A stretch of DNA of 64,000 nucleotides from Monarcha castaneiventris obscurior (GCA_026261815.1 JAMPIT010000174.1:8308001-8372000), one strand, 5' to 3'; shown: positions 60,701 to 63,320, numbered from the stretch's first letter. Numbers and translations: made by a program. Notes: generated by a model not told the origin, from the letters alone.

Positions 60701-63320
60701 ACAAATTCAAAATTAGTAATTTGTCAGAGCTGAAAACTGTATTGAGTCAGCAATCTCTCCTATCTGGCACTGTATGTAAAGTCCATCCAGCCTTTATTGA
60801 AGGCAGAATTGGCTTCCCCCCCTGAACTCCTTCCAAGGGTGCATCACAGAGGATGTGCAAATGGCATCCAAATGTTGGTGACTGGCATCTACAAGGGACA
60901 CTGTGCCCCATCAGGACAGAGTGTTCTGCTCTAACCCCTCACTGCAGCTAAGCACATGCCTAATGGTACCTGAGTGCCCTTGGTAAACTCTAAGTGCTTT
61001 GTGGGAGTGGAGTCAGTGTTTAATGTCTTCCAGGAGAGCCTCATAACTTTATAAGATCAGATCCCTTCTGAGTTTTTAGACATATTTGCCTTCAATCAGC
61101 AATTTGAGGTTTCTCCTATTGGCATCAATGCAGAACAGGAGAAACCGTATTGCAGTTCTTGAAGTTATACTGCTGTAAAAATAAGACTCACAGCCACAAT
61201 TTTGTAAAAATAACTGCTGTATATCAATGTGCACATTATTAATGTATCTGCTGAAATATATTCAGGCTGTATACTGTATATTCAGGCTGTATACACACTA
61301 TATATTGAGCCACCTTGAATAGAATTACAATGACCTGTAACTCAATTTTCTCCATTCTTTCCATTTTTGTGTGTTTTACAACTTCACTGTGTCATTTTTA
61401 GGTGATGACTGCTCTGTTTTTAGCCATGATCTGCCAAGTTATATTAAAGATAATTTTGAATCTGAAAGAGTCACTGAAATAAACTGGGAAACCATTCAGG
61501 GGGGAGTGATAGGGAATGGATGTGGACAGCTGGCACCCTACGCCCATGGAGATTCACTCTACTTTAATGGATGTCAAATAAGACAAGCTGTGACCAAGCC
61601 TCTGGATCTCACCCGAGCAAGGTAGTAGTTTAAGCCTAAACAGTTCTTTTAATAATTCATGAGAAAGGAAACTCTTCACATATATGTGCAGCCACATGGA
61701 CCAGTACTGATGAGGATGGACTGACCTGGCTGTGCCATGCAGTTGGACATGGCTGGCAGGAAACATTAGGGTTGGCAAAATGCTTTGTGACTTCAATTTG
61801 GGAGATGGAGAGTGAGGATGTCAGATGAAAAGGTCAGATGTTTTCATCATGCCCAACAGAGCACTGTCTATGTAAGCCAGCACTGACAATGAAGCTGTTG
61901 GCAAAGACTGGACACCAGACTGCCTGGACCAGTGCCTGAACTGATAAGACAAATTCCATGTTTGTATGTGCCTCCATGATGGTAATGACTAAAGATGCTA
62001 TTTAGTAATTACAGTCTCATTTTCTCATTTCAGTTGTCAAATAGAATTATATTCACCTGGCAACGAACAGGAGTATCTTTCTCATCTATTGAGCCTCTCT
62101 GGCCATGGAAAAACAAATGTAACCAGCCTGTGCTGGCTTTTAGCAGACTGACAGCTTTCAGGACTGGTTTATATTTAGTTGTCCAAAGCAAGATTAGAAA
62201 CAGGATGAATTGGCCAATGGGCCAGATATAAATCAGGCTCTTCTCTTCTTACTTGAACACCCAGGTAGAATTTGATACATATTTTTAGGCACTTTATTAT
62301 ATTCAACCTTTATTTGTTTTTTGTTAAACTTTCCATAGACTCATTTACATATTTGCATTTTTATCCATCTCAGTCTTGTGCAGATATATTGCAAAATTGG
62401 ATCTACTGGCTGCAACAATATGTTACACACAGTAAACTATTATTTTGAAAGAGGAGCTGTGTTTTAAAGATATGCAAACAGTTTATTTTGCATGTTAAAG
62501 TAACGATTCTTGAAAATGCTCCAAGTTTTGATAAGGTAACTGCAATAAACCTAGAAATGCTATTGTTCCTGTTTGAATACTTTTGCATATTGAAAATACC
62601 TTTTCTCTCTGTGTTTTACAGCAAAATCATGTTTGTTTTGCAAATTGGAAGTATTTCACAAACAGACAGTTGCAATACCAATCTGAGTGATCCTAACACT
62701 GTAGACAAGGCAGTGCTCCTCCAATACAGTGTAAATAATGGAATTACATGGCAAGTAATTGCACAGCATCAGCCAAAGGACTTTATACAAGCCCAAAGAG
62801 TGTCTTATAATGTTCCCTTGTGAGTACCCAGTCACATTTCATTACCTCTAAGTGCACAAGTTACATTTCTGCTAAGAAATAAACTATCTTTGCATCACTG
62901 TTGAAGAAAAAAGGTTGATGAGAGGGTAAACAAAGAAGACGACTTAAAGGGAAGGCTGATTAAGAAATGCCAGGCTAGTGTTTATCAATGCATTTTAAAG
63001 AAAAACAGAAAGAATACCTGTTTTGAAGAGGAAAAAATCCTCCTTATCTGTGTGCATTTTTAACCATTAAACGTTTTTTAATGTTAAAAACAATGTGTTG
63101 ATGTTCAGTGACATAGAAACAATTATGTGACTTTGCTCTCAGTTCCTGCTTGGGGATAGATAGGGATATGCAAAACACCAACAGTCTGCAGCTCTCACAG
63201 GCTCCTGTGTTTGTGTGACAGGGAGGCACGAATGAAAGGAGTCTTACTGCGCTGGTGGCAGCCCCGTCACAACGGAACAGGTCATGATCAGTGGGCTTTG
63301 GACCACGTAGAAGTCGTCCT
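3547..63320 (+). CDS. RELN: Reelin gene, internal part (39 coding exons W1-W39, residues about 1113-3428)
   Basis: Secreted extracellular-matrix glycoprotein that binds VLDLR and ApoER2 and triggers Dab1 signalling in neuronal positioning. Seen: 39 exons bounded by AG acceptors and GT (one GC) donors whose phases chain without error into 6950 nt with no internal stop. The product has the end of reelin repeat 2 and all of repeats 3-8, with six EGF modules and 13 Asp-boxes of form YSxxxGxxW. Both protease sites, the dimer cysteine and the two receptor-binding lysines are present. Known: the family has eight such repeats and about 3460 residues. Missing: the first roughly 1112 residues (upstream) and the last 33 (microexon and basic tail, downstream). 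One codon insertion relative to mammals is seen in W4. Identification is essentially certain; exon ends rest on splice consensus and homology recalled from memory. Confidence 0.99.
3753..5265 (+). other. Intron W1-W2
   Basis: 1513 bp, donor gtagaa, acceptor ctcag. Holds an antisense CR1 fragment at 4679-5140. A 13-A run lies near 4090. Nothing else recognised. Confidence 0.95.
4679..5140 (-). mobile_element. CR1 LINE fragment, 3' end, 5'-truncated
   Basis: Read on the + strand it starts with the reverse complement of the CR1 3' terminal octamer repeats (agaatcatagaatcatt). It then runs through hallmark CR1 blocks: the hinge around the phrase for ...aacacttccaggggcagtga, the block ending in ctacaacctcctttcaggta, and ccttttctccagactaaaca. 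It ends at cccttctctggacatg, where similarity stops. CR1 is the dominant avian LINE. The element is antisense to RELN and degenerate, with no coding capacity visible. Confidence 0.95.
5266..5437 (+). CDS. RELN: RELN exon W2 (end of repeat 2B, linker to repeat 3)
   Basis: Residues about 1181-1238: [20 protein letters not shown], then the AIDDIIIL strand and the linker ending NPTLPQ. The TRFRWWQP strand is the B-subrepeat signature. Acceptor ctcag, donor CAG/gtaaca, ends in phase 0. GC-rich third positions compared with W1. Confidence 0.97.
5438..5802 (+). other. Intron W2-W3
   Basis: 365 bp, gtaaca to ctaacag, AT-rich. Nothing recognised. Confidence 0.95.
5803..6003 (+). CDS. RELN: RELN exon W3 (start of repeat 3A, N-t protease site)
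   Basis: Residues about 1239-1305, [16 protein letters not shown] to GYVLQFK, exactly 67 codons. Holds the Pro-Ala pair at which reelin is cut by ADAMTS-3 in mammals (5818-5823) and an N-glycosylation sequon NES. Acceptor ctaacag, donor AAG/gtattc. The [15 protein letters not shown] segment is a typical A-subrepeat opening. Confidence 0.98.
5818..5823 (+). other. RELN: Reelin N-t cleavage site codons (Pro1244-Ala1245)
   Basis: CCA GCA in the context EKPAFDYP. Known for mammalian reelin: cleavage between Pro1244 and Ala1245, mainly by ADAMTS-3, inactivates signalling. Counting codons from the other anchors and allowing for the one-codon insertion in W4 gives exactly 1244/1245. Conservation of cleavage in this species is inferred. 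Confidence 0.85.
6004..8233 (+). other. Intron W3-W4
   Basis: 2230 bp, gtattc to ttttgcag. A 10-bp inverted repeat (ATCCTCTGGG at 7687-7696, CCCAGAGGAT at 7733-7742) is the only structure noted. No repeat family or coding signal. Confidence 0.93.
8234..8469 (+). CDS. RELN: RELN exon W4 (repeat 3A, Asp-box)
   Basis: Residues about 1306-1383: [20 protein letters not shown] to [10 protein letters not shown]. Asp-box YSHDAGLFW. Has one more codon than mammals in the loop [13 protein letters not shown] (mammalian CYPASAGKGCEG as I recall it). Strikingly GC-rich and CpG-rich compared with W3. Acceptor ttttgcag, donor CAG/gtactc, ends with 2 nt of a Ser codon. Confidence 0.98.
8718..8725. promoter_or_regulatory. 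Possible CRE (TGACGTCA)
   Basis: Perfect palindromic CREB/ATF consensus in intron W4-W5. The match is seen directly; use in vivo is unknown. An 8-mer occurs by chance about once per 65 kb, reduced further by CpG depletion. Confidence 0.3.
10131..10680. mobile_element. Possible degenerate interspersed repeat (LTR-like)
   Basis: AT-rich first half, then a GC-richer block with repeated CCCACC/CACCCA phrases and a run resembling LTR U3/R text (ggcttttatagtagaaagtg). No target-site duplication, terminal TG/CA pair or coding remnant could be confirmed. It could equally be unique sequence. Confidence 0.25.
11137..11294 (+). CDS. RELN: RELN exon W5 (end of repeat 3A, first part of EGF3)
   Basis: Residues about 1383-1436: [20 protein letters not shown], strand DGVYISEPC, then the EGF core [19 protein letters not shown] and GYT. 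Acceptor ctctgcag, donor CGG/gtaaga. The EGF module is split here in phase 1; W6 supplies the last cysteine. Confidence 0.98.
11295..12205 (+). other. Intron W5-W6
   Basis: 911 bp, gtaaga to cctgaag, with an 18-bp pyrimidine run before the acceptor. Antisense frame 11456-11836 has no recognisable product. Nothing else seen. Confidence 0.94.
12206..12413 (+). CDS. RELN: RELN exon W6 (end of EGF3, start of repeat 3B)
   Basis: Residues about 1436-1505: [20 protein letters not shown], then [15 protein letters not shown] and [19 protein letters not shown]. Start fixed by phase: the G from W5 plus CA gives Ala. Acceptor cctgaag lacks the usual CAG/TAG. Donor CAG/gtcagt, ends after 2 nt of Arg. Confidence 0.97.
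12414..17770 (+). other. Intron W6-W7 (largest complete intron)
   Basis: 5357 bp, gtcagt to ttaaaag. Contains a perfect 16-bp palindrome at 13401-13416 followed by an ATTA-rich tract. GC-richer patches at 13200-13380 and 15100-15260 show no recognised repeat. No coding signal on either strand. Confidence 0.92.
13401..13416. promoter_or_regulatory. 16-bp palindrome, two head-to-head D-box-like sites
   Basis: TTACATAATTATGTAA reads identically on both strands. It is TTACATAA abutting TTATGTAA, each matching the PAR-bZIP/NFIL3 consensus TTA(T/C)(G/A)TAA. Immediately 3' lie several TAAT/ATTA cores. Seen directly; binding is not shown. Confidence 0.3.
17771..17847 (+). CDS. RELN: RELN exon W7 (repeat 3B, 77 nt)
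   Basis: Residues about 1505-1531: [20 protein letters not shown] then RARNE. One of the three smallest exons here and without an ATG. It is placed by the flanking phases (2 in, 1 out) and by homology to [12 protein letters not shown]. Acceptor ttaaaag, donor AAG/gtaaag. Confidence 0.96.
17848..19316 (+). other. Intron W7-W8
   Basis: 1469 bp, gtaaag to aaatatag. Contains the long palindromic element at 18100-18311. A GGGG-rich patch lies at 19224-19240. Nothing else recognised. Confidence 0.94.
18100..18311. repeat. Palindromic interspersed element, imperfect arms of about 80-90 bp
   Basis: Left arm 18100-18189 (aaggcaaggtg...ttttattagac...cattaggtctg) is the imperfect reverse complement of the right arm 18232-18311 (gacctgaagaagag...gtctaataaaa...ttgcctt), with about 42 bp between. 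The right-arm wording resembles an old palindromic repeat that I remember as common in turtles and crocodilians (cctgaagaagagctctgtg...). I cannot name the family with confidence; a nonautonomous DNA transposon fossil is the best guess. Confidence 0.75.
19317..19475 (+). CDS. RELN: RELN exon W8 (repeat 3B, Asp-box)
   Basis: Residues about 1531-1584: [20 protein letters not shown] to [13 protein letters not shown]. Asp-box YTNDNGITW and the FRWWQP strand are both present. Acceptor aaatatag, donor ATG/gtaagc, phase 1 at both ends, so exact skipping would keep the frame. Confidence 0.98.
19476..21439 (+). other. Intron W8-W9
   Basis: 1964 bp, gtaagc to tttgtag. A moderately GC-rich block at 20440-20880 has a 93-codon frame without recognisable product. 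No named repeat. Confidence 0.93.
21440..21628 (+). CDS. RELN: RELN exon W9 (end of repeat 3B, start of repeat 4A)
   Basis: Residues about 1584-1647: [20 protein letters not shown], then [20 protein letters not shown] and ALMFSENI. The WALDDVLIG strand closes repeat 3 and the DKFDG stretch opens repeat 4. Sequon NDSS. Acceptor tttgtag, donor TTG/gtatgt, phase 1 at both ends. Confidence 0.98.
21853..22126 (+). CDS. RELN: RELN exon W10 (repeat 4A, Asp-box)
   Basis: Residues about 1647-1738: [20 protein letters not shown] to [13 protein letters not shown]. Asp-box YSLNNGRDW. The preceding intron is only 224 bp. Donor CAA/gtgagt, ends after AA of an Asn codon. The longest exon in the window (274 nt). 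Confidence 0.98.
22127..23419 (+). other. Intron W10-W11
   Basis: 1293 bp, gtgagt to ctaatag. A TA-rich stretch lies at 22965-23010. No coding signal or named repeat. Confidence 0.94.
23420..23560 (+). CDS. RELN: RELN exon W11 (end of repeat 4A, most of EGF4)
   Basis: Residues about 1738-1785: [20 protein letters not shown], strand [11 protein letters not shown], then EGF4 [15 protein letters not shown]. The last codon is AT/G, giving Met where I recall Val in mammals. Acceptor ctaatag, donor CAT/gtgagt. Followed by a 92-bp intron. Confidence 0.97.
23561..23652 (+). other. Very short intron W11-W12 (92 bp)
   Basis: gtgagt to gttgctag. Its length is not a multiple of 3, and retention gives an immediate in-frame TGA (ATG TGA). 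Sits inside the EGF4 module. Confidence 0.95.
23653..23830 (+). CDS. RELN: RELN exon W12 (end of EGF4, start of repeat 4B)
   Basis: Residues about 1785-1844: [50 protein letters not shown] and ALIFKG. The end is fixed by GGG/gtcaga, which restores phase 0 into W13. The DDFNG stretch marks the start of the B subrepeat. Confidence 0.97.
23831..25238 (+). other. Intron W12-W13
   Basis: 1408 bp, gtcaga to atttgcag. Contains the longest non-exonic open frame in the window (24480-25007, 175 codons), with no similarity I recognise and overlapping open frames on the other strand. I treat it as noncoding. Confidence 0.9.
25239..25323 (+). CDS. RELN: RELN exon W13 (repeat 4B, 85 nt)
   Basis: Residues about 1845-1873: [20 protein letters not shown] then FSFKFIAK. 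Small exon without a long open frame; recognised by homology to EGLRMLISRDLD and by phase 0 in, 1 out. Acceptor atttgcag, donor AAG/gtaaga. Confidence 0.97.
25324..27923 (+). other. Intron W13-W14
   Basis: 2600 bp, gtaaga to ctccag. A short (TA)n at 26316-26327 is the only repeat noticed. Confidence 0.94.
27924..28106 (+). CDS. RELN: RELN exon W14 (repeat 4B, Asp-box)
   Basis: Residues about 1873-1934: [20 protein letters not shown] to [13 protein letters not shown]. Asp-box YSVNGGITW, sequon NAT, and the B-strand written FRLWQP rather than FRWWQP. Acceptor ctccag, donor ATG/gtaagg, 61 codons, phase 1 at both ends. Confidence 0.98.
28107..29454 (+). other. Intron W14-W15
   Basis: 1348 bp, gtaagg to ttgtag. 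Contains an 11-bp perfect hairpin at 29312-29338, about 115 nt before the acceptor. Nothing else recognised. Confidence 0.94.
29312..29338 (+). other. Intronic hairpin (11-bp perfect stem, 5-nt loop)
   Basis: ACTATTTTCAC, loop GGAAA, GTGAAAATAGT. The transcript strand would fold without a mismatch. It lies just upstream of W15 and of the 79-bp intron. Structure is seen directly; function is unknown. Confidence 0.6.
29455..29626 (+). CDS. RELN: RELN exon W15 (end of repeat 4B, start of repeat 5A)
   Basis: Residues about 1934-1991: [39 protein letters not shown], then [11 protein letters not shown]. The LLDTFDFG stretch opens repeat 5. Donor TCC/gtaaga splits a Pro codon; the next intron is only 79 bp. 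Confidence 0.97.
29627..29705 (+). other. Very short intron W15-W16 (79 bp)
   Basis: gtaaga to ttatttatag with a compact pyrimidine tract (tgctcctttcctttattt). Shortest intron in the window; 79 is not a multiple of 3, so retention shifts the frame. Confidence 0.96.
29706..29808 (+). CDS. RELN: RELN exon W16 (repeat 5A)
   Basis: Residues about 1991-2025: [20 protein letters not shown] then NENTIIQFE. Start follows from the 2-nt carry of W15 (CC plus G = Pro). Ends in phase 0, donor GAG/gtactt, weak after +3. Confidence 0.97.
29809..32142 (+). other. Intron W16-W17
   Basis: 2334 bp, gtactt to cccccag, AT-rich in its middle. No named repeat or coding signal seen. Confidence 0.94.
32143..32372 (+). 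CDS. RELN: RELN exon W17 (repeat 5A, Asp-box, dimer cysteine)
   Basis: Residues about 2026-2102: [20 protein letters not shown], a serine-rich loop [13 protein letters not shown], and FGKLHLC. Asp-box FSRDLGATW. The last cysteine is the intermolecular disulfide Cys2101 of mammals. Acceptor cccccag, donor TGG/gtaagt. GC-rich, with four AGC codons in tandem at the loop. Confidence 0.98.
32368..32370 (+). other. RELN: Homodimer cysteine codon (Cys2101)
   Basis: TGT in KLHLC just before the exon end. Known: Cys2101 of mouse reelin forms the covalent dimer needed for full signalling. The position agrees with the residue count from the other anchors. Confidence 0.85.
32373..35149 (+). other. Intron W17-W18
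   Basis: 2777 bp, gtaagt to ttttcag. A short tandem duplication (caggtgattccccaaat / caggtgattctccaaat) lies near 32545-32578. Nothing else recognised. Confidence 0.93.
35150..35370 (+). CDS. RELN: RELN exon W18 (end of repeat 5A, whole EGF5, start of 5B)
   Basis: Residues about 2102-2176: [16 protein letters not shown], strand WAIDNVYIG, complete EGF5 from [13 protein letters not shown] through [13 protein letters not shown], then FLKDDFE. Sequon NGT. Unlike EGF3, 4, 6 and 8 this module is not interrupted by an intron. Starts LAR where I recall SVR in mammals. Acceptor ttttcag, donor AAG/gtatgt. Confidence 0.98.
35371..36326 (+). other. Intron W18-W19
   Basis: 956 bp, gtatgt to tgttcag. 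A (GTTT)-like stretch lies at 36150-36175. Nothing else recognised. Confidence 0.94.
36327..36474 (+). CDS. RELN: RELN exon W19 (repeat 5B)
   Basis: Residues about 2176-2225: [29 protein letters not shown], then [10 protein letters not shown]. The RMLMTRDLD stretch parallels RMLVSRDLD of repeat 4B. Acceptor tgttcag, donor CAG/gtaacg, ends after 2 nt of Arg. Confidence 0.97.
36475..39779 (+). other. Intron W19-W20
   Basis: 3305 bp, gtaacg to ctgttag. A 14-T run lies at 38425-38438 and a 12-bp tandem repeat of agctgtgcaaaa near 38983. No named repeat or coding signal. Confidence 0.93.
39780..40038 (+). CDS. RELN: RELN exon W20 (repeat 5B, Asp-box)
   Basis: Residues about 2225-2311: [20 protein letters not shown] to [11 protein letters not shown]. 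Asp-box YSLNGGLTW, sequon NSS, strand TRLRWWQP. Acceptor ctgttag, donor CAG/gtgagg, ends in phase 0. GC-rich; a long antisense open frame here is a by-product. Confidence 0.98.
40039..41310 (+). other. Intron W20-W21
   Basis: 1272 bp, gtgagg to gtttcag. Contains a 93-bp tandem duplication (40239-40424) and a 15-bp near-duplicate at about 41226-41258. Confidence 0.95.
40239..40424 (+). repeat. Recent 93-bp tandem duplication
   Basis: Copy 1 is 40239-40331 and copy 2 is 40332-40424. They start with tttgaatctagg and end with gattttaaac, and differ at one base by my reading (aggagggct against aggaggcct). Confidence 0.97.
41311..41560 (+). CDS. RELN: RELN exon W21 (repeat 6A start, receptor-binding Lys2360)
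   Basis: Residues about 2312-2395: [36 protein letters not shown], then [15 protein letters not shown] and [10 protein letters not shown]. The Lys of IEKAS is one of two surface lysines that dock on the LDL-receptor class A module of ApoER2/VLDLR. Sequon NIS. Phase 0 in, 1 out; acceptor gtttcag, donor ATG/gtaata. Confidence 0.98.
41455..41457 (+). other. RELN: Receptor-binding lysine codon (Lys2360)
   Basis: AAA in FIEKASTR. The spacing to the second lysine in W23 is exactly 107 joined codons, equal to 2467 minus 2360 known from mouse. Confidence 0.88.
41561..43852 (+). other. Intron W21-W22
   Basis: 2292 bp, gtaata to cccttag. TA/TG-rich tract at 42070-42145 and a G-run cluster at 42694-42715 followed by (GTTT)n. 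No coding signal. Confidence 0.93.
42694..42715 (+). repeat. G-run cluster, potential G-quadruplex, then (GTTT)n
   Basis: G8-T-G5-T-G7 on the transcript strand, directly followed by gtttgtttgtttgttt. Four GGG tracts can be drawn from it, so folding in DNA or pre-mRNA is plausible. Confidence 0.7.
43853..44021 (+). CDS. RELN: RELN exon W22 (repeat 6A, Asp-box)
   Basis: Residues about 2395-2451: [20 protein letters not shown] to [12 protein letters not shown]. Asp-box YSVDLGLTW, conserved CLPTNVEC pair. Acceptor cccttag, donor TAG/gtaact, phase 1 in, 2 out. Confidence 0.98.
44022..46518 (+). other. Intron W22-W23
   Basis: 2497 bp, gtaact to ctcccaag. A CTCF-like motif lies at 45639-45653. A 123-codon frame at 46096-46467 has no recognisable product. 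Confidence 0.93.
45639..45653 (-). promoter_or_regulatory. CTCF-like motif
   Basis: GCTGCCATCTAGTGC; on the minus strand GCACTAGATGGCAGC fits the CTCF core CACTAG(A/G)(T/G)GGCAG. A single match in 64 kb; occupancy is unknown. Confidence 0.35.
46519..46659 (+). CDS. RELN: RELN exon W23 (repeat 6A end, Lys2467, most of EGF6)
   Basis: Residues about 2451-2498: [20 protein letters not shown], strand [11 protein letters not shown], then EGF6 [15 protein letters not shown]. The Lys of FDKQQ is the second receptor-binding lysine. Ends GT/gtaagt, splitting a Val codon in the same place as W11 splits EGF4. Acceptor ctcccaag. Confidence 0.98.
46565..46567 (+). other. RELN: Receptor-binding lysine codon (Lys2467)
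   Basis: AAG in APFDKQQTW. Known: mutation of Lys2467 in mouse reelin abolishes receptor binding. Assigned by sequence and by the 107-residue spacing from Lys2360. Confidence 0.9.
46660..48014 (+). other. Intron W23-W24
   Basis: 1355 bp, gtaagt to ctgcag. Overlapping short frames on both strands at 46756-47474 are not recognisable. No named repeat. Confidence 0.93.
48015..48192 (+). CDS. RELN: RELN exon W24 (end of EGF6, start of repeat 6B)
   Basis: Residues about 2498-2557: [48 protein letters not shown] and ALHFSG. Acceptor ctgcag, donor GGG/gtgtgt restoring phase 0. Very GC-rich with many CpG. Same length (178 nt) and phases as W12, its counterpart in repeat 4. Confidence 0.97.
48193..49513 (+). 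other. Intron W24-W25
   Basis: 1321 bp, gtgtgt to ttttaag. Contains a CR1 remnant at 48651-48770; the rest is AT-rich and unrecognised. Confidence 0.94.
48651..48770 (-). mobile_element. CR1 LINE remnant
   Basis: The + strand reads cacagaatgggtcgggttgc, then ttggtccaacctccctgctc and agcacattgcatccatgtg. These match, with changes, the reverse complement of the CR1 3' region. Antisense to RELN, short and degraded. Confidence 0.85.
49514..49707 (+). CDS. RELN: RELN exon W25 (repeat 6B, Asp-box)
   Basis: Residues about 2558-2622: [20 protein letters not shown] to [10 protein letters not shown]. Asp-box YSVNGGITW, sequon NLT. Acceptor ttttaag, donor TGG/gtttgt, weaker than its neighbours. The end is fixed by the 1-nt start of W26 (GG plus C = Gly). 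Reading on into the intron gives a look-alike of W26. Confidence 0.96.
49708..50800 (+). other. Intron W25-W26
   Basis: 1093 bp, gtttgt to attccag. Its first 30 nt read FVDIFFLPV then a stop in the incoming frame, resembling the start of W26. No named repeat. Confidence 0.93.
50801..51057 (+). CDS. RELN: RELN exon W26 (end of repeat 6B, C-t protease site)
   Basis: Residues about 2622-2708: [20 protein letters not shown], strand [33 protein letters not shown], then [14 protein letters not shown]. Contains the Ala-Asp of the reelin C-t cleavage between repeats 6 and 7. About 26 CpG by my count, the most CpG-dense exon here. Acceptor attccag, donor CAG/gtaaac. Confidence 0.98.
50997..51002 (+). 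other. RELN: Reelin C-t cleavage site codons (Ala2688-Asp2689)
   Basis: GCC GAC in ERSPADAG. Joined-codon counting from Lys2467 lands exactly on 2688/2689, the C-t site known in mouse reelin. Cleavage releases the repeat 7-8 fragment from the receptor-binding core; use in this species is inferred. Confidence 0.85.
51058..51806 (+). other. Intron W26-W27
   Basis: 749 bp, gtaaac to tttcaag. Nothing recognised. Confidence 0.95.
51807..51961 (+). CDS. RELN: RELN exon W27 (repeat 7A)
   Basis: Residues about 2708-2759: [36 protein letters not shown] and EGWIMQFK. Acceptor tttcaag (AAG, not CAG). Donor AAG/gtaaaa, phase 1 in, 0 out. Cysteine pair in DDCSIERFC matches mammals. Confidence 0.97.
51962..52752 (+). 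other. Intron W27-W28
   Basis: 791 bp, gtaaaa to tattag. Nothing recognised. Confidence 0.95.
52753..52967 (+). CDS. RELN: RELN exon W28 (repeat 7A, Asp-box)
   Basis: Residues about 2760-2831: [20 protein letters not shown] to [10 protein letters not shown]. Asp-box [17 protein letters not shown] pair. No CpG in 215 nt by my count, in sharp contrast to W26 only 1.7 kb away. Donor CAA/gtaagt. Confidence 0.98.
53252..53429 (+). CDS. RELN: RELN exon W29 (end of repeat 7A, whole EGF7)
   Basis: Residues about 2831-2890: [20 protein letters not shown], then complete EGF7 [17 protein letters not shown] and [11 protein letters not shown], ending TQTLK. EGF7 is intron-free like EGF5. Preceding intron 284 bp. 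Acceptor atctag, donor AAG/gtaatt, ends in phase 0. Confidence 0.98.
53430..54422 (+). other. Intron W29-W30
   Basis: 993 bp, gtaatt to cttacag. A 113-codon frame at 53957-54298 has no recognisable product. Nothing else seen. Confidence 0.94.
54423..54598 (+). CDS. RELN: RELN exon W30 (repeat 7B)
   Basis: Residues about 2891-2949: [37 protein letters not shown], then [11 protein letters not shown]. Acceptor cttacag. Donor AAA/gtaggt splits the Lys codon (AA plus G from W31). Phase 0 in, 2 out. Confidence 0.97.
54599..55833 (+). other. Intron W30-W31
   Basis: 1235 bp, gtaggt to ctcttag. Carries a CR1 remnant at 55165-55460; the rest is unrecognised. Confidence 0.94.
55165..55460 (-). mobile_element. 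CR1 LINE remnant
   Basis: The + strand shows ctctagtccaagctcatgct, ggactttgtcccactggatg, tttaaaaacctccaagaaca and ttggaacttcctgttttttc in the order of reverse-complement CR1 text, strongly diverged. Antisense to RELN like the other two. Confidence 0.8.
55834..55940 (+). CDS. RELN: RELN exon W31 (repeat 7B, first half of Asp-box)
   Basis: Residues about 2949-2985: [20 protein letters not shown] then [11 protein letters not shown]. The Asp-box is cut by the intron (YSIDG / GISW). The donor is GAG/gcaagt, a GC donor. The nearest GT (CAA/gtatat, 4 nt on) would break the frame into W32. Sequon NMT. Confidence 0.96.
55941..56346 (+). other. Intron W31-W32 (GC-AG intron)
   Basis: 406 bp, gcaagt to ttctag. 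Apart from C at +2 the donor GAG/gcaagt fits U1 pairing perfectly, as is typical of GC-AG introns. Content unrecognised. Confidence 0.93.
56347..56589 (+). CDS. RELN: RELN exon W32 (end of repeat 7B, start of repeat 8)
   Basis: Residues about 2985-3066: [36 protein letters not shown], strand [12 protein letters not shown] and LVDTFDD. Sequon NTT. CpG-rich middle part. Phase 1 at both ends; acceptor ttctag, donor ATG/gtaaaa. Confidence 0.98.
56590..57097 (+). other. Intron W32-W33
   Basis: 508 bp, gtaaaa to ttaatag. A TA/TG-rich microsatellite-like tract lies at 56755-56815. Nothing else. Confidence 0.95.
57098..57273 (+). CDS. RELN: RELN exon W33 (repeat 8A)
   Basis: Residues about 3066-3124: [34 protein letters not shown] and QPGYMMQFK. 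Sequon NWS. Contains the basic run KKKDK. Acceptor ttaatag, donor AAA/gtaaga, ends in phase 0. Confidence 0.97.
57274..58855 (+). other. Intron W33-W34
   Basis: 1582 bp, gtaaga to gctatag, AT-rich. Nothing recognised. Confidence 0.94.
58856..58929 (+). CDS. RELN: RELN exon W34 (repeat 8A, 74 nt, smallest exon)
   Basis: Residues about 3125-3149: [20 protein letters not shown] then TKDAR. Carries the first half of a degenerate Asp-box (YTKDA / RTDSW). Identified by phase 0 in, 2 out and homology. Acceptor gctatag, donor CAG/gtaaat. Confidence 0.96.
58930..59729 (+). other. Intron W34-W35
   Basis: 800 bp, gtaaat to cctacag. The acceptor has an unusually long T-rich tract (59698-59725). Nothing else recognised. 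Confidence 0.94.
59730..59891 (+). CDS. RELN: RELN exon W35 (repeat 8A)
   Basis: Residues about 3149-3203: [20 protein letters not shown] to [11 protein letters not shown]. Second half of the Asp-box, [11 protein letters not shown] pair, sequon NSS. Acceptor cctacag, donor CAG/gtaggt; phase 2 at both ends, so skipping would keep the frame. Confidence 0.97.
59892..60426 (+). other. Intron W35-W36
   Basis: 535 bp, gtaggt to tttgcag. Nothing recognised. Confidence 0.95.
60427..60584 (+). CDS. RELN: RELN exon W36 (end of repeat 8A, most of EGF8)
   Basis: Residues about 3203-3256: [37 protein letters not shown] and [10 protein letters not shown]. Donor AAG/gttcca is the weakest in the window (no A at +3, no G at +5). 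EGF8 is split in phase 1, like EGF3. 158 nt, the same length as W5 in repeat 3. Confidence 0.96.
60585..61401 (+). other. Intron W36-W37
   Basis: 817 bp, gttcca to tttttag. A short duplication (ttcaggctgtatac) lies near 61261-61294. Nothing else recognised. Confidence 0.94.
61402..61621 (+). CDS. RELN: RELN exon W37 (end of EGF8, start of repeat 8B)
   Basis: Residues about 3256-3329: [49 protein letters not shown] and KPLDLTRA. Acceptor tttttag, donor AAG/gtagta, phase 1 in, 2 out. The KDNFES stretch is the usual B-subrepeat opening. Confidence 0.98.
61622..62621 (+). other. Intron W37-W38
   Basis: 1000 bp, gtagta to tttacag. Nothing recognised. Confidence 0.95.
62622..62819 (+). CDS. RELN: RELN exon W38 (repeat 8B, last Asp-box)
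   Basis: Residues about 3329-3395: [20 protein letters not shown] to [11 protein letters not shown]. Asp-box YSVNNGITW at about 3364-3372. Acceptor tttacag, donor CTT/gtgagt splitting a Leu codon. Phase 2 at both ends. Confidence 0.98.
62820..63221 (+). other. Intron W38-W39
   Basis: 402 bp, gtgagt to tgacag. Nothing recognised. Confidence 0.95.
63222..63320 (+). CDS. RELN: RELN exon W39 (end of repeat 8B; likely exon 63)
   Basis: Residues about 3395-3428: [20 protein letters not shown] then [13 protein letters not shown]. Sequon NGT. Donor CCT/gtgagt leaves 2 nt of a Leu codon. If the donor is not used, the frame reads GTC CTG TGA and stops at once. In mammals the next pieces are a 6-nt microexon (Val-Ser) and the exon for the basic tail; neither is visible before the window ends. 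Confidence 0.97.
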
